Translations under genes and position numbers: made by a program | The notes under the pieces: generated by a model | What the model saw: only the letters and a program-made list of their open reading frames with translations | Told to the model about the DNA's origin: nothing | The model's database searches: none | In this document: positions 1 through 8,988 of the stretch, one piece after another | Position numbering within the stretch: the stretch's first letter is position 1 | Layout of the letters: each line of letters starts with the position of its first letter | Origin: Fidelibacterota bacterium SCGC AAA160-B08 | GTDB taxonomy: Bacteria; Fidelibacterota; Marinisomatia; Marinisomatales; Marinisomataceae | NCBI GenBank assembly: GCA_000402755.1 | Contig: AQSD01000007.1 | Coordinates: 1-47,758, forward strand | Reading direction: 5' to 3' | Length of the DNA stretch: 47,758 nucleotides

Positions 1-94
1 TCCTGAGTGCTAAGATCATAAGTCATCAGATATTCACGCATACCTCTTAAATCAGGCCTTTGATCTCTTCTAGTATCAGCTTTCATTTTCTTGT
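1..94. repeat. Inverted repeat, left copy (matches 10168-10261)
   Basis: Bases 1-94 are the exact reverse complement of 10168-10261, with position x pairing with 10262-x. The match runs to the very first base of the window and stops at 94/95, where it pairs with 10168/10167. The repeat is coding in both copies (codons 50-81 of the same secreted protein gene), so it is not a transposon end. An end-anchored perfect overlap of this kind is expected where an assembly path or amplification chimera joins a sequence to its own opposite strand. A true invertible repeat longer than the window shows cannot be excluded. Confidence 0.97.
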
Positions 95-245
95 AATTAA
101 TTTTTTCGCCCACTATTGAATTAATGAACGCTTCACGTTCTAAGCGATTCTGTTCTGCGAAATGATTCATAGCAACTTGTTTGATTGGCTGAAACCCAAT
201 AAGTCCAACCATAACAAAAGCAATAATATAATTTAGTTTTTTCAT
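1..245 (-). CDS. N-terminal part of large T9SS-secreted protein (continues off the window)
   Basis: This open reading frame starts with ATG at 245 and runs off the left edge after 81 codons. The N-terminus (MKKLNYIIAFVMVGLIGFQ) has a short basic start and a hydrophobic core and looks like a Sec signal peptide. From residue 54 (MKADTRRDQRP...) it is identical, base for base, to the start of the 1539-codon open frame at 10176. It is therefore almost certainly the missing front end of that protein, about 1592 residues when joined. It begins 4 bases after the stop of the cohesin-like lipoprotein gene, so the two form an operon. The start is supported by the signal peptide and the tight spacing; no strong Shine-Dalgarno is visible. 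Confidence 0.85.
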   Translation of the reverse strand, partial: MKKLNYIIAFVMVGLIGFQPIKQVAMNHFAEQNRLEREAFINSIVGEKINYKKMKADTRRDQRPDLRGMREYLMTYDLSTQ

Positions 246-249
246 AATG

Positions 250-1272
250 TTATTCTACTATTAAGTATCCGTTTTCTAGTCCGTTAATTGTAATGGCTGC
301 ACCCTCAGCATCAAGCATGATACTACCAGCTCCATCTTCAGCAAAACTTAGATTTGCATTTGTTGAACCATTAATTGTAAGGTTTATGGTAGCAATTACA
401 CCATCTCCATCTGAAGACGGTTGATCGCTAGAAAGGGAAGAGGTATAAATTATCACTCTACCAATACCTGGATTACTAGTAATAACTAATAATGGATCAG
501 TATTCCCTTGCAAGAAATCACCGGCAGTAATATCGCCAATGGTTATTAAATTTTGATCATAAAATAATGTAGCTTGCGCTGCAGCAAGACCTGTAACGCC
601 AAGTACTTTTAAATCTAAAGCTATGCTAGCTCCAGATGATGTAGTAGTGTATTTAGAATCTAAAATCATCGCAGGAGTTGGTATATCACTGATATCTACA
701 GTAAGATAATTATTTGTATTAGTTCCACCTTCACCTGTTACAGTTAAGCTTACATTGTAAGATCCAGTAGTAGTATATGTATGTGTTGGGCTGGTTTCAG
801 TGCTAGTATTTCCATCTCCAAAATCCCAACTAGATGATGAATAATTTACAGAACCATTATTAAATTTTACTCGTAGAGGATTTGTACCTGAAGACTGATC
901 AGCTGTATATAGAGAGGTTGGTTCTACTGCGGTTACAGTAATATAATTTGTTTTAAGATTTGTATCAGTTCCTCCAGAACCTGTTACAGTTAATGAAACA
1001 GAATAGACTCCAGGAGTGTTATATGTATAAGATACAGAACTTCCAGCAGCATCTGGAGATCCATCATTTTCAAAATCCCAGGCATGAGAAGTAGCATTGC
1101 TAGATGCAGATGTAAAATTTACTTGTAAAGGTACTGGCCCAGATACAGGCGAACCTGAAAAAATAGCTACTGGAGCTGGGTCAACTGGTTCGGTTGTATC
1201 GCCGCCTCCGCCGCCTCCGCCGCCGCAACTAATCAATAAAACCAAGAATAATGATAAGAGTTTCTTTAACAT
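250..1272 (-). CDS. PKD-domain lipoprotein with C-terminal cohesin-like domain
   Basis: A predicted surface lipoprotein of 340 residues. The start at 1272 (MLKKLLSLFLVLLISC) gives a normal lipoprotein signal with lipidated Cys16; a start at 1299 would add nine residues ahead of it. Eight glycines follow the Cys. Two PKD domains come next (about 35-110 and 118-195), each with the W-D/W-x-F-GDG core and a final Y-x-V-S-L-T-V strand. The last 140 residues resemble a cohesin domain: 'ALDLKVLGVTGLAAAQATL', then FYDQNLITIGDITAGDFLQG, and a closing 'NGYLIVE' strand. Cohesins bind dockerins, and the next gene in the operon encodes a protein with a dockerin-like segment. I infer that this lipoprotein anchors that partner on the cell surface. 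The domain calls are by eye; the exact cohesin type is not determined. Confidence 0.82.
   Translation of the reverse strand: MLKKLLSLFLVLLISCGGGGGGGGDTTEPVDPAPVAIFSGSPVSGPVPLQVNFTSASSNATSHAWDFENDGSPDAAGSSVSYTYNTPGVYSVSLTVTGSGGTDTNLKTNYITVTAVEPTSLYTADQSSGTNPLRVKFNNGSVNYSSSSWDFGDGNTSTETSPTHTYTTTGSYNVSLTVTGEGGTNTNNYLTVDISDIPTPAMILDSKYTTTSSGASIALDLKVLGVTGLAAAQATLFYDQNLITIGDITAGDFLQGNTDPLLVITSNPGIGRVIIYTSSLSSDQPSSDGDGVIATINLTINGSTNANLSFAEDGAGSIMLDAEGAAITINGLENGYLIVE
1201..1226. repeat. GC-rich glycine-codon microsatellite
   Basis: The nine-base unit GCCGCCTCC occurs twice, followed by GCCGCCGC. It encodes the eight-glycine linker right after the lipidated cysteine of the lipoprotein on the minus strand. 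The tract is over 80% G+C in an AT-rich window. Units are multiples of three, so slippage would change linker length without breaking the frame. Confidence 0.9.
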
Positions 1273-1323
1273 AATCGATAAATCTACAATAATTCTCATG
1301 ACATTGCCATAAAACTCTTTGGA

Positions 1324-2412
1324 TTAATTGGTCTTTTCAGAAATTATTACGTTTCTTTGACGTAAATATTCTAAGATAAATTGCATACAATTAGAATTTG
1401 CTCCAACTATTTCTGGAGGAAAAACTCCATATTTATTATATAAATTATCTAAAATTAAATTGATACTAGCTGTGGCAGTATAACCTGTAGTACGTGCCAT
1501 AGAAGAAGTGCGACTGCTTAAGTCAAATTCATCATATAAGTGATAAGTGATCATTTTCATCTCACCTTTAATAATAATATCCAGCACAGTAAACTCTATT
1601 TCATTTTCTTCTAACTTCCATTCTTGAAATAATTTTTTAGATGTTTTATCAATATTAGATTCATCAAAAAGACCTTGATTACGATAATCTAACATTAATT
1701 TTGCATGACCTGGATAACGCAAAGTCTTTTCTTTTAAGTTAGGGATATGATTCATTGTCGAAAGTAGTGATCGTAGTCCATCGGTATTGAATGCTTCTAG
1801 TGTACCAGCATCTTCAAATTCCATCGTCTCTATATCGGATAATGCAGGCTCTGTAATTACTTCATGATCTATTAACATTCTTGCAGGACGTGTATACTCT
1901 TCAATAACATCTATTGGCGAGAAAGGAGCCTTATAATTAAACGGAGGTTGTGGATTTTTGGGAAGTCCACCAACATAATATTCAAATGATTCTATATTTA
2001 ACTGTGCATCCCAAAAGCCTAATAGATAATTAGGAATTCCAGGAGCAACACCTGCATCTACAATTACAGTTACACCTCTTTCTTTTGCAAGACTGTTCAG
2101 ATCCAAAACATTTTCAGGAGAGAATGAGATATCAACCACATCTTTCCCAGCTTTGATAATTGTCTTTAGTGCATTGTAGCCTAAAAAACCAGGTACAGCT
2201 AATAATACAATGTCAGCAGGTGCAATCCATTCAGAAAGAGATTCTTGATCGGTTACATCTAGCTGAGAGATTTGGATATTTGAATTTTTAGATTGAATTG
2301 CTTCAAGAGCATTAAGGTCATAGTCTGCTAAAAAAAGATTATGATTTTTTGAAAGATCGGCAGCCATTGCACTTCCAACCATCCCAGCTCCAATTTGATA
2401 GATATTTTTCAT
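1324..2412 (-). CDS. Saccharopine dehydrogenase-family oxidoreductase
   Basis: A 362-residue protein of the saccharopine dehydrogenase/Lys9-like family, which are NAD(P)-dependent cytosolic oxidoreductases. The N-terminal Rossmann motif is IYQIGAGMVGSAMA, followed by an acidic residue after strand 2 (LADYD). The family signature DAGVAPGIPNYLLG is at about residues 131-144. The C-terminal half has the usual dimerisation and substrate domain, with 'STMNHIPNLKEKTLRYPGH'. ATG at 2412 is preferred over the upstream start at 2445 because it places strand 1 directly at the N-terminus. The gene lies 51 bases before the lipoprotein and just after tRNA-Asp. The substrate (lysine, saccharopine or a polyamine precursor) cannot be told from sequence alone. 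Confidence 0.9.
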   Translation of the reverse strand: MKNIYQIGAGMVGSAMAADLSKNHNLFLADYDLNALEAIQSKNSNIQISQLDVTDQESLSEWIAPADIVLLAVPGFLGYNALKTIIKAGKDVVDISFSPENVLDLNSLAKERGVTVIVDAGVAPGIPNYLLGFWDAQLNIESFEYYVGGLPKNPQPPFNYKAPFSPIDVIEEYTRPARMLIDHEVITEPALSDIETMEFEDAGTLEAFNTDGLRSLLSTMNHIPNLKEKTLRYPGHAKLMLDYRNQGLFDESNIDKTSKKLFQEWKLEENEIEFTVLDIIIKGEMKMITYHLYDEFDLSSRTSSMARTTGYTATASINLILDNLYNKYGVFPPEIVGANSNCMQFILEYLRQRNVIISEKTN

Positions 2413-2479
2413 TTTATTTTTTTCATAAAAAAAAGGAACTATCAAAGCTCCTCTTTAGTGTATTGATTGCTTGTATTTG

Positions 2480-2553
2480 CGGGATAGACGGGACTCGAAC
2501 CCGCGACCTCCGGCTTGACAGGCCGGCGTTCTAACCAGCTGAACTACTACCCC
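2480..2553 (-). tRNA. tRNA-Asp (anticodon GTC)
   Basis: Read on the minus strand, this 74-base cloverleaf starts GGGGTAG and ends CTATCCC plus discriminator G. The seven acceptor pairs include one G-T wobble. The D arm has AGTTCAGCTGGTTAGAAC, the anticodon loop is CTGTCAA (GTC), and the T loop is GGTTCGAGTCC. No CCA is encoded. It sits between a small membrane protein gene and the saccharopine dehydrogenase-like gene on the same strand. Confidence 0.97.
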
Positions 2554-2556
2554 AAA

Positions 2557-2772
2557 TTATTTATTATATAATAATGCGTATGGAATAAGAACTAAATACC
2601 CGATTAATAAAAGCAAGGGAGAAATGACTAAACTTTGAAAGCTATCAACTTCTCCTAAATACATTGTCAAATAACCCACAATTATAACGAAAACTCCGGC
2701 TCCAAACAAAACATAATTTTTAGTTTTATATGGCCACTTAAAGTTGATTGATTGTTTATTTTTGCTAGTCAT
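2557..2772 (-). CDS. Small two-helix membrane protein (DUF3098-like)
   Basis: A 71-residue protein with a short polar head (MTSKNKQSINFKWPYKTKNY) and two hydrophobic segments at about residues 21-39 and 48-67. The pattern W-P-[YF]-x-x-K-N-Y-x-L-F-G-x-G followed by a second helix with SPLLLLIGYL is that of DUF3098 proteins found in Bacteroidetes and relatives. Its function is unknown. The stop codon lies four bases upstream of tRNA-Asp on the same strand, so gene and tRNA are probably co-transcribed. Confidence 0.75.
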   Translation of the reverse strand: MTSKNKQSINFKWPYKTKNYVLFGAGVFVIIVGYLTMYLGEVDSFQSLVISPLLLLIGYLVLIPYALLYNK

Positions 2773-2866
2773 TTACCATAAGTTAAATTTCTTCTAGCTA
2801 GTTTCCAAAAAATATAATTCCTTACAATTGATTTCAGCCTATAAAAGAATTAATTTCTGCTTCTTC

Positions 2867-3868
2867 ATGGCAGCCAATAATAATAATAATCGCGATTCAG
2901 TATTCGGTCTTTTTTTAACAATATGTCTTGTTGGAGCAAGCATATTTTTTACTTCAAACAGAGATATAGATAAAACAATTTTTGTGATTGAAAAAGGAAT
3001 GTCGCTTAACAAAGTGACAAATCTTCTATATGAAAAAGATATTATTTATAACAAATCTTTTTTTAAGTATAGAGTTTATTTCCTCGGACTATCTAATAAA
3101 ATTCCAGTTGGAACTTTTGTTGTTCAAGGTAAAATAAGCAATAGAAATGTTATTGATACAATTTTTAAGGATGGTCCAATTAGGCTAAAATTAACAATTC
3201 CAGAGGGATCATCATCTGAGCAAATATTTCTAAATGCAAATATGTTATTTGATTCATCTGATGATTATAGTGTGCTATTCAAAGATCTGATATTTATGAA
3301 AGAATTTGATATTAAGGCATCTTCTTTGGAAGGATATCTTTTTCCAGATACATATTATTTTTTTGAAGGAACAAGTAGTCGTAAGGTTTTAGTCACGATG
3401 ATTGATGAGTTTTGGAAGAACTTTAATAAAACATTTATAGAACGCACAAATGAACTAGGATTTACGGTACATGAGGTTGTAACTTTGGCGTCGATTATAG
3501 AAGGAGAAGCTTTGCTAGATAAAGAGAGAGCTATTATATCTTCTGTCTATCACAATCGACTAAAAAAAAGAATGAAATTACAAGCAGATCCAACTATACA
3601 ATATTTAATACCGGGCAACCCAAAAGCATTAAGTCTTAGAGACCTAAAACGCGTATCTCCTTATAATACATATTTGAATTACGGGTTACCGCCTGGTCCT
3701 ATTAATAATCCTGGGTTAGAATCAATTAGAGCAGCATTATATCCTGCTAGTACAGATTATTTATATTTTGTAGCACAAGGTGATGGCTCCCATGTGTTTA
3801 CCACAAATCAACAAGATCATTTGAAAGCAAAGAAGCTATACAAGCAGTATAAAAGAGAAAATAGATGA
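2867..3868 (+). CDS. mltG: Endolytic murein transglycosylase MltG
   Basis: A 333-residue YceG/MltG protein, which cuts nascent glycan strands at the inner membrane and thereby ends peptidoglycan polymerisation. One N-terminal membrane helix (VFGLFLTICLVGASIFF) anchors it. A LysM-like subdomain follows (IEKGMSLNKVTNLLYEK). The catalytic domain has the family motif ASIIEGEA with Glu212 as catalytic acid, then SSVYHNRLKKRMKLQADPT and the SPYNTY...GLPPGPI block. ATG at 2867 is chosen; the open frame extends back to a TTG at 2828, but this would add an unusual hydrophilic leader. It ends in a 4-base ATGA overlap with pcrA/uvrD. Confidence 0.95.
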   Translation: MAANNNNNRDSVFGLFLTICLVGASIFFTSNRDIDKTIFVIEKGMSLNKVTNLLYEKDIIYNKSFFKYRVYFLGLSNKIPVGTFVVQGKISNRNVIDTIFKDGPIRLKLTIPEGSSSEQIFLNANMLFDSSDDYSVLFKDLIFMKEFDIKASSLEGYLFPDTYYFFEGTSSRKVLVTMIDEFWKNFNKTFIERTNELGFTVHEVVTLASIIEGEALLDKERAIISSVYHNRLKKRMKLQADPTIQYLIPGNPKALSLRDLKRVSPYNTYLNYGLPPGPINNPGLESIRAALYPASTDYLYFVAQGDGSHVFTTNQQDHLKAKKLYKQYKRENR

Positions 3869-6030
3869 AATTAACTGACTTAAATATTCAACAGCTTAAA
3901 GCAGTAAAAACTGTTAAGCACCCCGTACTTGTTTTTGCAGGTGCTGGAAGTGGAAAGACACGAGTTTTAACTTATAAAATATGGCATTTGATTAAGGATA
4001 AAATTTATCATCCCAATCAGATTTTAGCGCTGACATTCACTAATAAAGCTGCAGCTGAAATGAAAGAACGTATTAAGGATAGTATCAATTGTGATGGTGT
4101 AAATGTTGGAACATTCCATTCAATTGGAGCGAGAATTTTAAGAAAACATATTAGCTATTTAAATGATAAGTATAATAGTGATTTTACTATCTACGATGTC
4201 TCTGATCAAAAATCTTTGCTAAAAGAAGTAGTAGATCAGTTGAATATTGCAGAATTCAAAGAATTGAATATCAATTTCCTGCGTTCGCAGCTTGATAAAT
4301 TCAAAAATGCTTCAATGACAGTAAAAGAAGTAGAATCAAAAGCAAATAGCTTTGAAGATGAAAAAATTGCAGAAGTATATAAAAGATATTCAGAATTATT
4401 ACTATCAAATAATGCTGTAGACTTTAACGATTTAATCGGAATGCCTATCAAGTTATTCAAAGAAAATAAGTCCTTATTGAAGCAATATCAAAAATCATGG
4501 CAATATATATTAGTAGACGAATTTCAAGATACTAATTCCCCTCAATTTGACTTAATCAGTCTTTTAGGTGGTAAACATCAAAATATCACAGTTGTAGGTG
4601 ATGATGATCAATCTATTTATGGATGGAGAGGAGCGAATATTGATAATATTCTTACAAACTTTAAAGATACGTTTCCAAAAGCTATCGAAGTCAAGTTAGA
4701 GAAAAATTATAGATCTACTCAACGCATCCTTGATGGAGCCTGGTCTGTAGTTTCTAATAATACTAATAGAGCCGAGAAGAAATTAGTTGCTACAAAAGGT
4801 TTGGGAGAAAAAATTTCACTTATTTCTACTGGAAGCGATGAAGATGAGGCTAATGCAATATGCGATTCTATAAAAACAGAAATCAAAATCAATAAAGGCG
4901 CATTTAAAGACTTTGCTGTGCTGTATCGGACCAATGCACAATCTAGAATGCTTGAACAGACAATGATGAGAGAAGGCCTTCCATATAATATTGTAGGAGG
5001 TACTAAATTTTATGATAGAAAAGAAGTAAAGGATGTACTTGCTTATCTAACCTTAGTATGTAATCCAAACGATAATATTGCATTGAAAAGAATTATTAAT
5101 TTTCCAGTTAGAGGGATTGGAGAAAAATCTATTAAAATTTTCAATGATTTAGCTCTAGAAAAAGGAATTTCATTATTTGACAGCTTAAAGTCTTGTAGAG
5201 ATATAAAATTGAGAGGGAAACAACAAGATTCAATTGAAAATTTTTACCTATCAATTAATAAATTTCATGATCTATTAGATACATTAGACTGCAAAGAACT
5301 TTTACGCACTTTATTGGAAGAATTTAATATCGAAAATTACTATAAAAATAATCCTGCGGAACAAGATCGCTATAATAATATTCAAGAATTAAAATTAAGT
5401 ATTGATCGTTTTGCAGAAAAATCAAATGGTAGTCTAAAAGAGTTTCTACAAGAAATATCACTTTATACCGATTTAGATGATTGGGATGATAAGAAAAATT
5501 CTGTAACACTTATGACCATTCATGGATCAAAAGGATTAGAATTTTCTACAGTATTTGTTACTGGTCTTGAGCAAGGCTTATTTCCATTGATACGTATGGA
5601 TGATGATATAGATCAGTTAGAAGAAGAGAGAAGGCTATTTTATGTTGCAGTAACAAGAGCGATGGAAAGAGTATATTTATTGAATGCTAAATATAGAAGA
5701 AAATTTGGCGCACTAAATACATCATCTTTTGTGCAATCTGAGTTTTTAAATGAAATTGACAAAGATGTAATCAAGGTTAAGCCATACAAAACAGTTTATA
5801 CAAAAAGAATTGTACGTTCTGGAAATAAGAAGACAATTCAAATATCTAGAACAGTAACAGAGTTTGACGACTTTAAGGTCGGCGATGAAGTCCAACATAA
5901 TCTTTTTGGAGTTGGTACAATTCTAGTATTAAATGGGACTGGAGAAAATCAGAAAGTTGGCGTTGAATTTGCTGGCGGATTAAGAAAAAAGCTTATTGTT
6001 AAATATGCTAGACTAAAAAAGATAGATTAG
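3865..6030 (+). CDS. pcrA: UvrD/PcrA-family DNA helicase
   Basis: A 721-residue superfamily 1A helicase that unwinds DNA 3' to 5' during repair and replication restart. Walker A is GAGSGKT near residue 30, motif Ia is LTFTNKAAAEMKERI, motif II is DEFQDT near 218, motif III is GDDDQSIYGWRGA, motif V is TIHGSKGLEF and motif VI is ERRLFYVAVTRAM. The last 55 residues form the Tudor-like C-terminal domain of PcrA (FKVGDEVQHNLFGVGTIL). The length matches PcrA and UvrD. It is translationally coupled to mltG (ATGA) and followed after 12 bases by the Fur-family gene. Confidence 0.96.
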   Translation: MKLTDLNIQQLKAVKTVKHPVLVFAGAGSGKTRVLTYKIWHLIKDKIYHPNQILALTFTNKAAAEMKERIKDSINCDGVNVGTFHSIGARILRKHISYLNDKYNSDFTIYDVSDQKSLLKEVVDQLNIAEFKELNINFLRSQLDKFKNASMTVKEVESKANSFEDEKIAEVYKRYSELLLSNNAVDFNDLIGMPIKLFKENKSLLKQYQKSWQYILVDEFQDTNSPQFDLISLLGGKHQNITVVGDDDQSIYGWRGANIDNILTNFKDTFPKAIEVKLEKNYRSTQRILDGAWSVVSNNTNRAEKKLVATKGLGEKISLISTGSDEDEANAICDSIKTEIKINKGAFKDFAVLYRTNAQSRMLEQTMMREGLPYNIVGGTKFYDRKEVKDVLAYLTLVCNPNDNIALKRIINFPVRGIGEKSIKIFNDLALEKGISLFDSLKSCRDIKLRGKQQDSIENFYLSINKFHDLLDTLDCKELLRTLLEEFNIENYYKNNPAEQDRYNNIQELKLSIDRFAEKSNGSLKEFLQEISLYTDLDDWDDKKNSVTLMTIHGSKGLEFSTVFVTGLEQGLFPLIRMDDDIDQLEEERRLFYVAVTRAMERVYLLNAKYRRKFGALNTSSFVQSEFLNEIDKDVIKVKPYKTVYTKRIVRSGNKKTIQISRTVTEFDDFKVGDEVQHNLFGVGTILVLNGTGENQKVGVEFAGGLRKKLIVKYARLKKID

Positions 6031-6042
6031 GTAATTTGAATT

Positions 6043-6507
6043 ATGGAAAATTTAATACCATGTAGATTTCATGTAGAGGTTGAGTCAGTGTTGAAAGCTG
6101 AAGGTTTAAGAGCGACAAAGCAACGCTTAGACATTTGGGATGAACTATCTGGAACAAATAAGCATAGAGATATTGAGACCATTCTCGAAAGTCTTGAGAA
6201 GAAAAAAATTAATGTTTCAAGAGCGACCTTATATAGAACGATTGATGTTTTTGTAAAACATAATTTATTAAAAAAACTTACTTTAGATGACGGTAGATTT
6301 TTATATGAGCATAATAAAAAATCTATTAGCCCAGAACATGACCATATTGTATGTCAAGATTGTGGAGAAATTTTTGAGTTCTTCGATAGTAGTATATCCA
6401 AAATTGAAGATAAGATTGCTAAAAATCTAAATCTTAAAGTCACAACAAGAGTCCATCAGTTATCTGCTGTTTGTACCGGCTCTGAGTGTAAAAATTCTAA
6501 AAATTAG
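6043..6507 (+). CDS. Fur-family metalloregulator (Fur/PerR/Zur)
   Basis: A 154-residue dimeric metal-dependent repressor. The winged helix is at about residues 20-85, with the recognition helix in VSRATLYRTIDVFVKHNLL. The dimerisation domain has the HDH motif at 99-101, then C104-x2-C107 and C144-x4-C149, giving a structural zinc site with two cysteine pairs as in Fur and PerR. Which metal or peroxide it senses cannot be decided from these motifs. It lies between the helicase and a YhaM-like gene in a tight same-strand run. No palindromic Fur box was recognised in the window. Confidence 0.93.
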   Translation: MENLIPCRFHVEVESVLKAEGLRATKQRLDIWDELSGTNKHRDIETILESLEKKKINVSRATLYRTIDVFVKHNLLKKLTLDDGRFLYEHNKKSISPEHDHIVCQDCGEIFEFFDSSISKIEDKIAKNLNLKVTTRVHQLSAVCTGSECKNSKN

Positions 6508-6514
6508 CTTTTAA

Positions 6515-7390
6515 ATGAAATCTATTCTTATTGATAATCTAGTTTCTGGAATGAAGCTTCAAGGCTTCTATCTTTGTGTAGAAAAAAAATCCAGAAGAAA
6601 AAAAGACGGCTCTATATATCTTGATTTATTGTTACAAGATAAATCAGGGGTAATAAGGGCTCGTATTTGGGACAATGTCGAATCGCTATCAAAAAAATTT
6701 GATATAGGTAATCCTGTTGCCATAAAGGGAAGTACTTATAAGTACGGTGATAGTATTTTTATTAAAATAAATAATATTACAAGAGCATCTATTGAGAAAT
6801 ATGCAAAATATGGATTTAGTTCATCTGACCTAATACCAAGTTCAAGAAAAAATGCAAAGCAGTTATGGATTGATCTGAACAAAGAGATTGATCAGATATC
6901 TAAAATTCACTTAAAACAACTAGTAAAGAAAATATTAGTAGATCATAAACAGAAATTTCAGATTTATCCCGCTAGTATTTCATATCAATATAATTATCAA
7001 AGCGGATTAATTGAGCAAACAGTTTCACTAATTAAAATTTCTAAAATTTTAGGCAAGCATTACAAAGTAGATACAGACTTACTTTTAACAGGAGCATGCT
7101 TACATCAAATTGGAAAATTGTATTCAATTAATATGGGATTTTCTGAAGTAAAATCAAATGAAAGACGATTGGTAGGAAATGCTATACTTTCAAGAGACGT
7201 TGTTAATAACTATATCAGAAAAGTAAAACGCTTTCCAGATCAAGATAAAGTAAGATTAGAGCATCTAATCCTATCTTACCAAGGTAGAAAAGAATGGCAA
7301 AGTCCTGTTGAACCCCAAACCTTAGAAGCCGTTTTATTGCATACAATTAACTATATGGATTCACAGGTTAATGTTATGAGCAAAAAATGA
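6515..7390 (+). CDS. YhaM-like OB-fold/HD-domain protein with degenerate active site
   Basis: The 291 residues follow the YhaM (3'-5' exoribonuclease) plan: an N-terminal OB-fold (about 1-95; 'YLDLLLQDKSGVIRARIWD') and a C-terminal HD domain. The usual metal ligands are changed. The position normally GGLLEHT reads GLIEQT (Gln168), LHDIGK reads LHQIGK (His197-Gln198), LSHHG reads LSYQG (Tyr255-Gln256), and the final LHxIDxLD block reads LHTINYMD. The fold appears intact, so it may still bind nucleic acid through the OB-fold, but HD-type catalysis is doubtful. It overlaps the next gene by 4 bases (ATGA). Confidence 0.82.
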   Translation: MKSILIDNLVSGMKLQGFYLCVEKKSRRKKDGSIYLDLLLQDKSGVIRARIWDNVESLSKKFDIGNPVAIKGSTYKYGDSIFIKINNITRASIEKYAKYGFSSSDLIPSSRKNAKQLWIDLNKEIDQISKIHLKQLVKKILVDHKQKFQIYPASISYQYNYQSGLIEQTVSLIKISKILGKHYKVDTDLLLTGACLHQIGKLYSINMGFSEVKSNERRLVGNAILSRDVVNNYIRKVKRFPDQDKVRLEHLILSYQGRKEWQSPVEPQTLEAVLLHTINYMDSQVNVMSKK

Positions 7391-8988
7391 CTAATAAGTT
7401 TAGTGCAGTTTATTTTTTAACTATATCTATATTATTTGGACAAAGCCATATTAGCTATGATCTATCAGATCAATTTGGAGTTGTTTTAGATAATAATCAG
7501 ATTGTTTGGAATGACGATAAAAAATTTGATGATTTATTGATCGATAGATCGTCTACATATTTTAAGAACAAGTTTTCTTCTTTCAATTTCGATAATATGC
7601 CGACTGATTCTGTTTATGTCAAAAGTAAGTTCCAGTATGAATTTGGAGATTATGGTTTTGACAAATTAAATATTGGACTAAAAAAGCATTCCAAAAAAAG
7701 TGATCTCGAATTTATGGCAATGAAGAAGAGTTTTTTTGGAACTTATGCTGAGTTTGCTGATCAAGATAGTAGTCCACTGAGTTTATTTTATAAGGCCGAT
7801 TATACGACCAATCTATCCAATGGTAATTTATATTTTTCTGTAGGATATTTCAGAGAAGATTCAAATTTTCTTTTTGATGTCAATTCAGATGTAAGTTTAG
7901 AAGGTATTACCAATAAAGAGTTCTCTGATTTCTTATCATTTACAGCGGGAAGTATTCTTAATGTAGATAATTGGTCATATAACTTTGAACTGAATCATAT
8001 TAATAAATATACCGATAGAGTTATTACCCAATATAATATTAATCATGAAGTTGATATAGATAGAAATCGGTTCAATGTTAGTGCCAAAAATGGCAGAAAC
8101 ATATCAATAACATCTTTTATTGATAACGCCTATTATTTTGATCATAACAACCAAGAGGGGTATAGTAGAAATATATTACAACTATATAATAGCAATGAAT
8201 TTAGTTTCGGAGATTTTACATATGGTATTGACTATATAGCAGACAAAGTAGCTCCTAATATTAGCTATGAAGCTAAATTTGGTACACTTGGGCTATATAT
8301 CTCTAGAAAGAATAAGTCTAATATAGTTTTATTTGATAGGACTCAACAATTTGAAGAATATTTATATCAGCCCGAAGATCATGAAAAGGTGCAGAATTGG
8401 GATTCATTGATTTTAAGCTATCGCTTACTTGTTGTTGATTTAGATTTGAATTTTGTAAGAGCTAATAATCTTCAAGCACAATACTTATCAGATATAGAAA
8501 TAGCTGACTTAGACGGATATTTTTCTTTCTCAGATGATATGCTTTCGCTAAAAACAAAAGTTATGCTACCATTCAAAGACAGTAAGGTTGATATTGTGTA
8601 TTATCATAATTTCTATGATAGCTTAATTAGCTCTAATAGGTCTGATATCTTAGATTTGAATTATTATTTCAAGACATCATTTGTTAATCAAAAGCTTGGC
8701 ATAGATGGAAAGCTATCTTTGAGATATTTATCTAAAAATGATTCCGGATATTCTTTTGATTACTTTAGAAATATTCCAATATCTCATAGTCATATATCTT
8801 ACGATGAGAGCTATAATGTTGGATTAGACTTAAATGTATCTATTGCAGATGTTATCTTAACTATTCGACTAAAGAATGCACTTGATCGACTGCCAATCGA
8901 TGGAAACTATTCTTTGAATAATTCTGACCTATTCAATCCAATGAACAGTCTCCTATCTTTTGGTATTATCTGGGAATTTGACGATTAA
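7387..8988 (+). CDS. Putative outer-membrane beta-barrel protein
   Basis: A 533-residue protein with a signal peptide (MTNKFSAVYFLTISILFGQS) and many alternating-hydrophobicity strands rich in Tyr, Phe, Asn and Asp. It ends with a typical last barrel strand (SLLSFGIIWEFDD). The closing region, 'IRLKNALDRLP', resembles the end of TonB-dependent receptors (N-x-L-D/F-D), but no plug domain is present ahead of it. A porin-like or receptor-like barrel is the most that can be supported. It starts inside the YhaM-like stop (ATGA), and its TAA shares bases with the stop of the convergent receptor gene (8985-8988). Confidence 0.65.
   Translation: MTNKFSAVYFLTISILFGQSHISYDLSDQFGVVLDNNQIVWNDDKKFDDLLIDRSSTYFKNKFSSFNFDNMPTDSVYVKSKFQYEFGDYGFDKLNIGLKKHSKKSDLEFMAMKKSFFGTYAEFADQDSSPLSLFYKADYTTNLSNGNLYFSVGYFREDSNFLFDVNSDVSLEGITNKEFSDFLSFTAGSILNVDNWSYNFELNHINKYTDRVITQYNINHEVDIDRNRFNVSAKNGRNISITSFIDNAYYFDHNNQEGYSRNILQLYNSNEFSFGDFTYGIDYIADKVAPNISYEAKFGTLGLYISRKNKSNIVLFDRTQQFEEYLYQPEDHEKVQNWDSLILSYRLLVVDLDLNFVRANNLQAQYLSDIEIADLDGYFSFSDDMLSLKTKVMLPFKDSKVDIVYYHNFYDSLISSNRSDILDLNYYFKTSFVNQKLGIDGKLSLRYLSKNDSGYSFDYFRNIPISHSHISYDESYNVGLDLNVSIADVILTIRLKNALDRLPIDGNYSLNNSDLFNPMNSLLSFGIIWEFDD

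Noticed and set aside
1097..1312. Plus-strand 71-codon frame across the lipoprotein gene
   Set aside because: It is the antisense of the lipoprotein signal and poly-glycine region and has proline runs from the G+C-rich tract; no ribosome-binding site.
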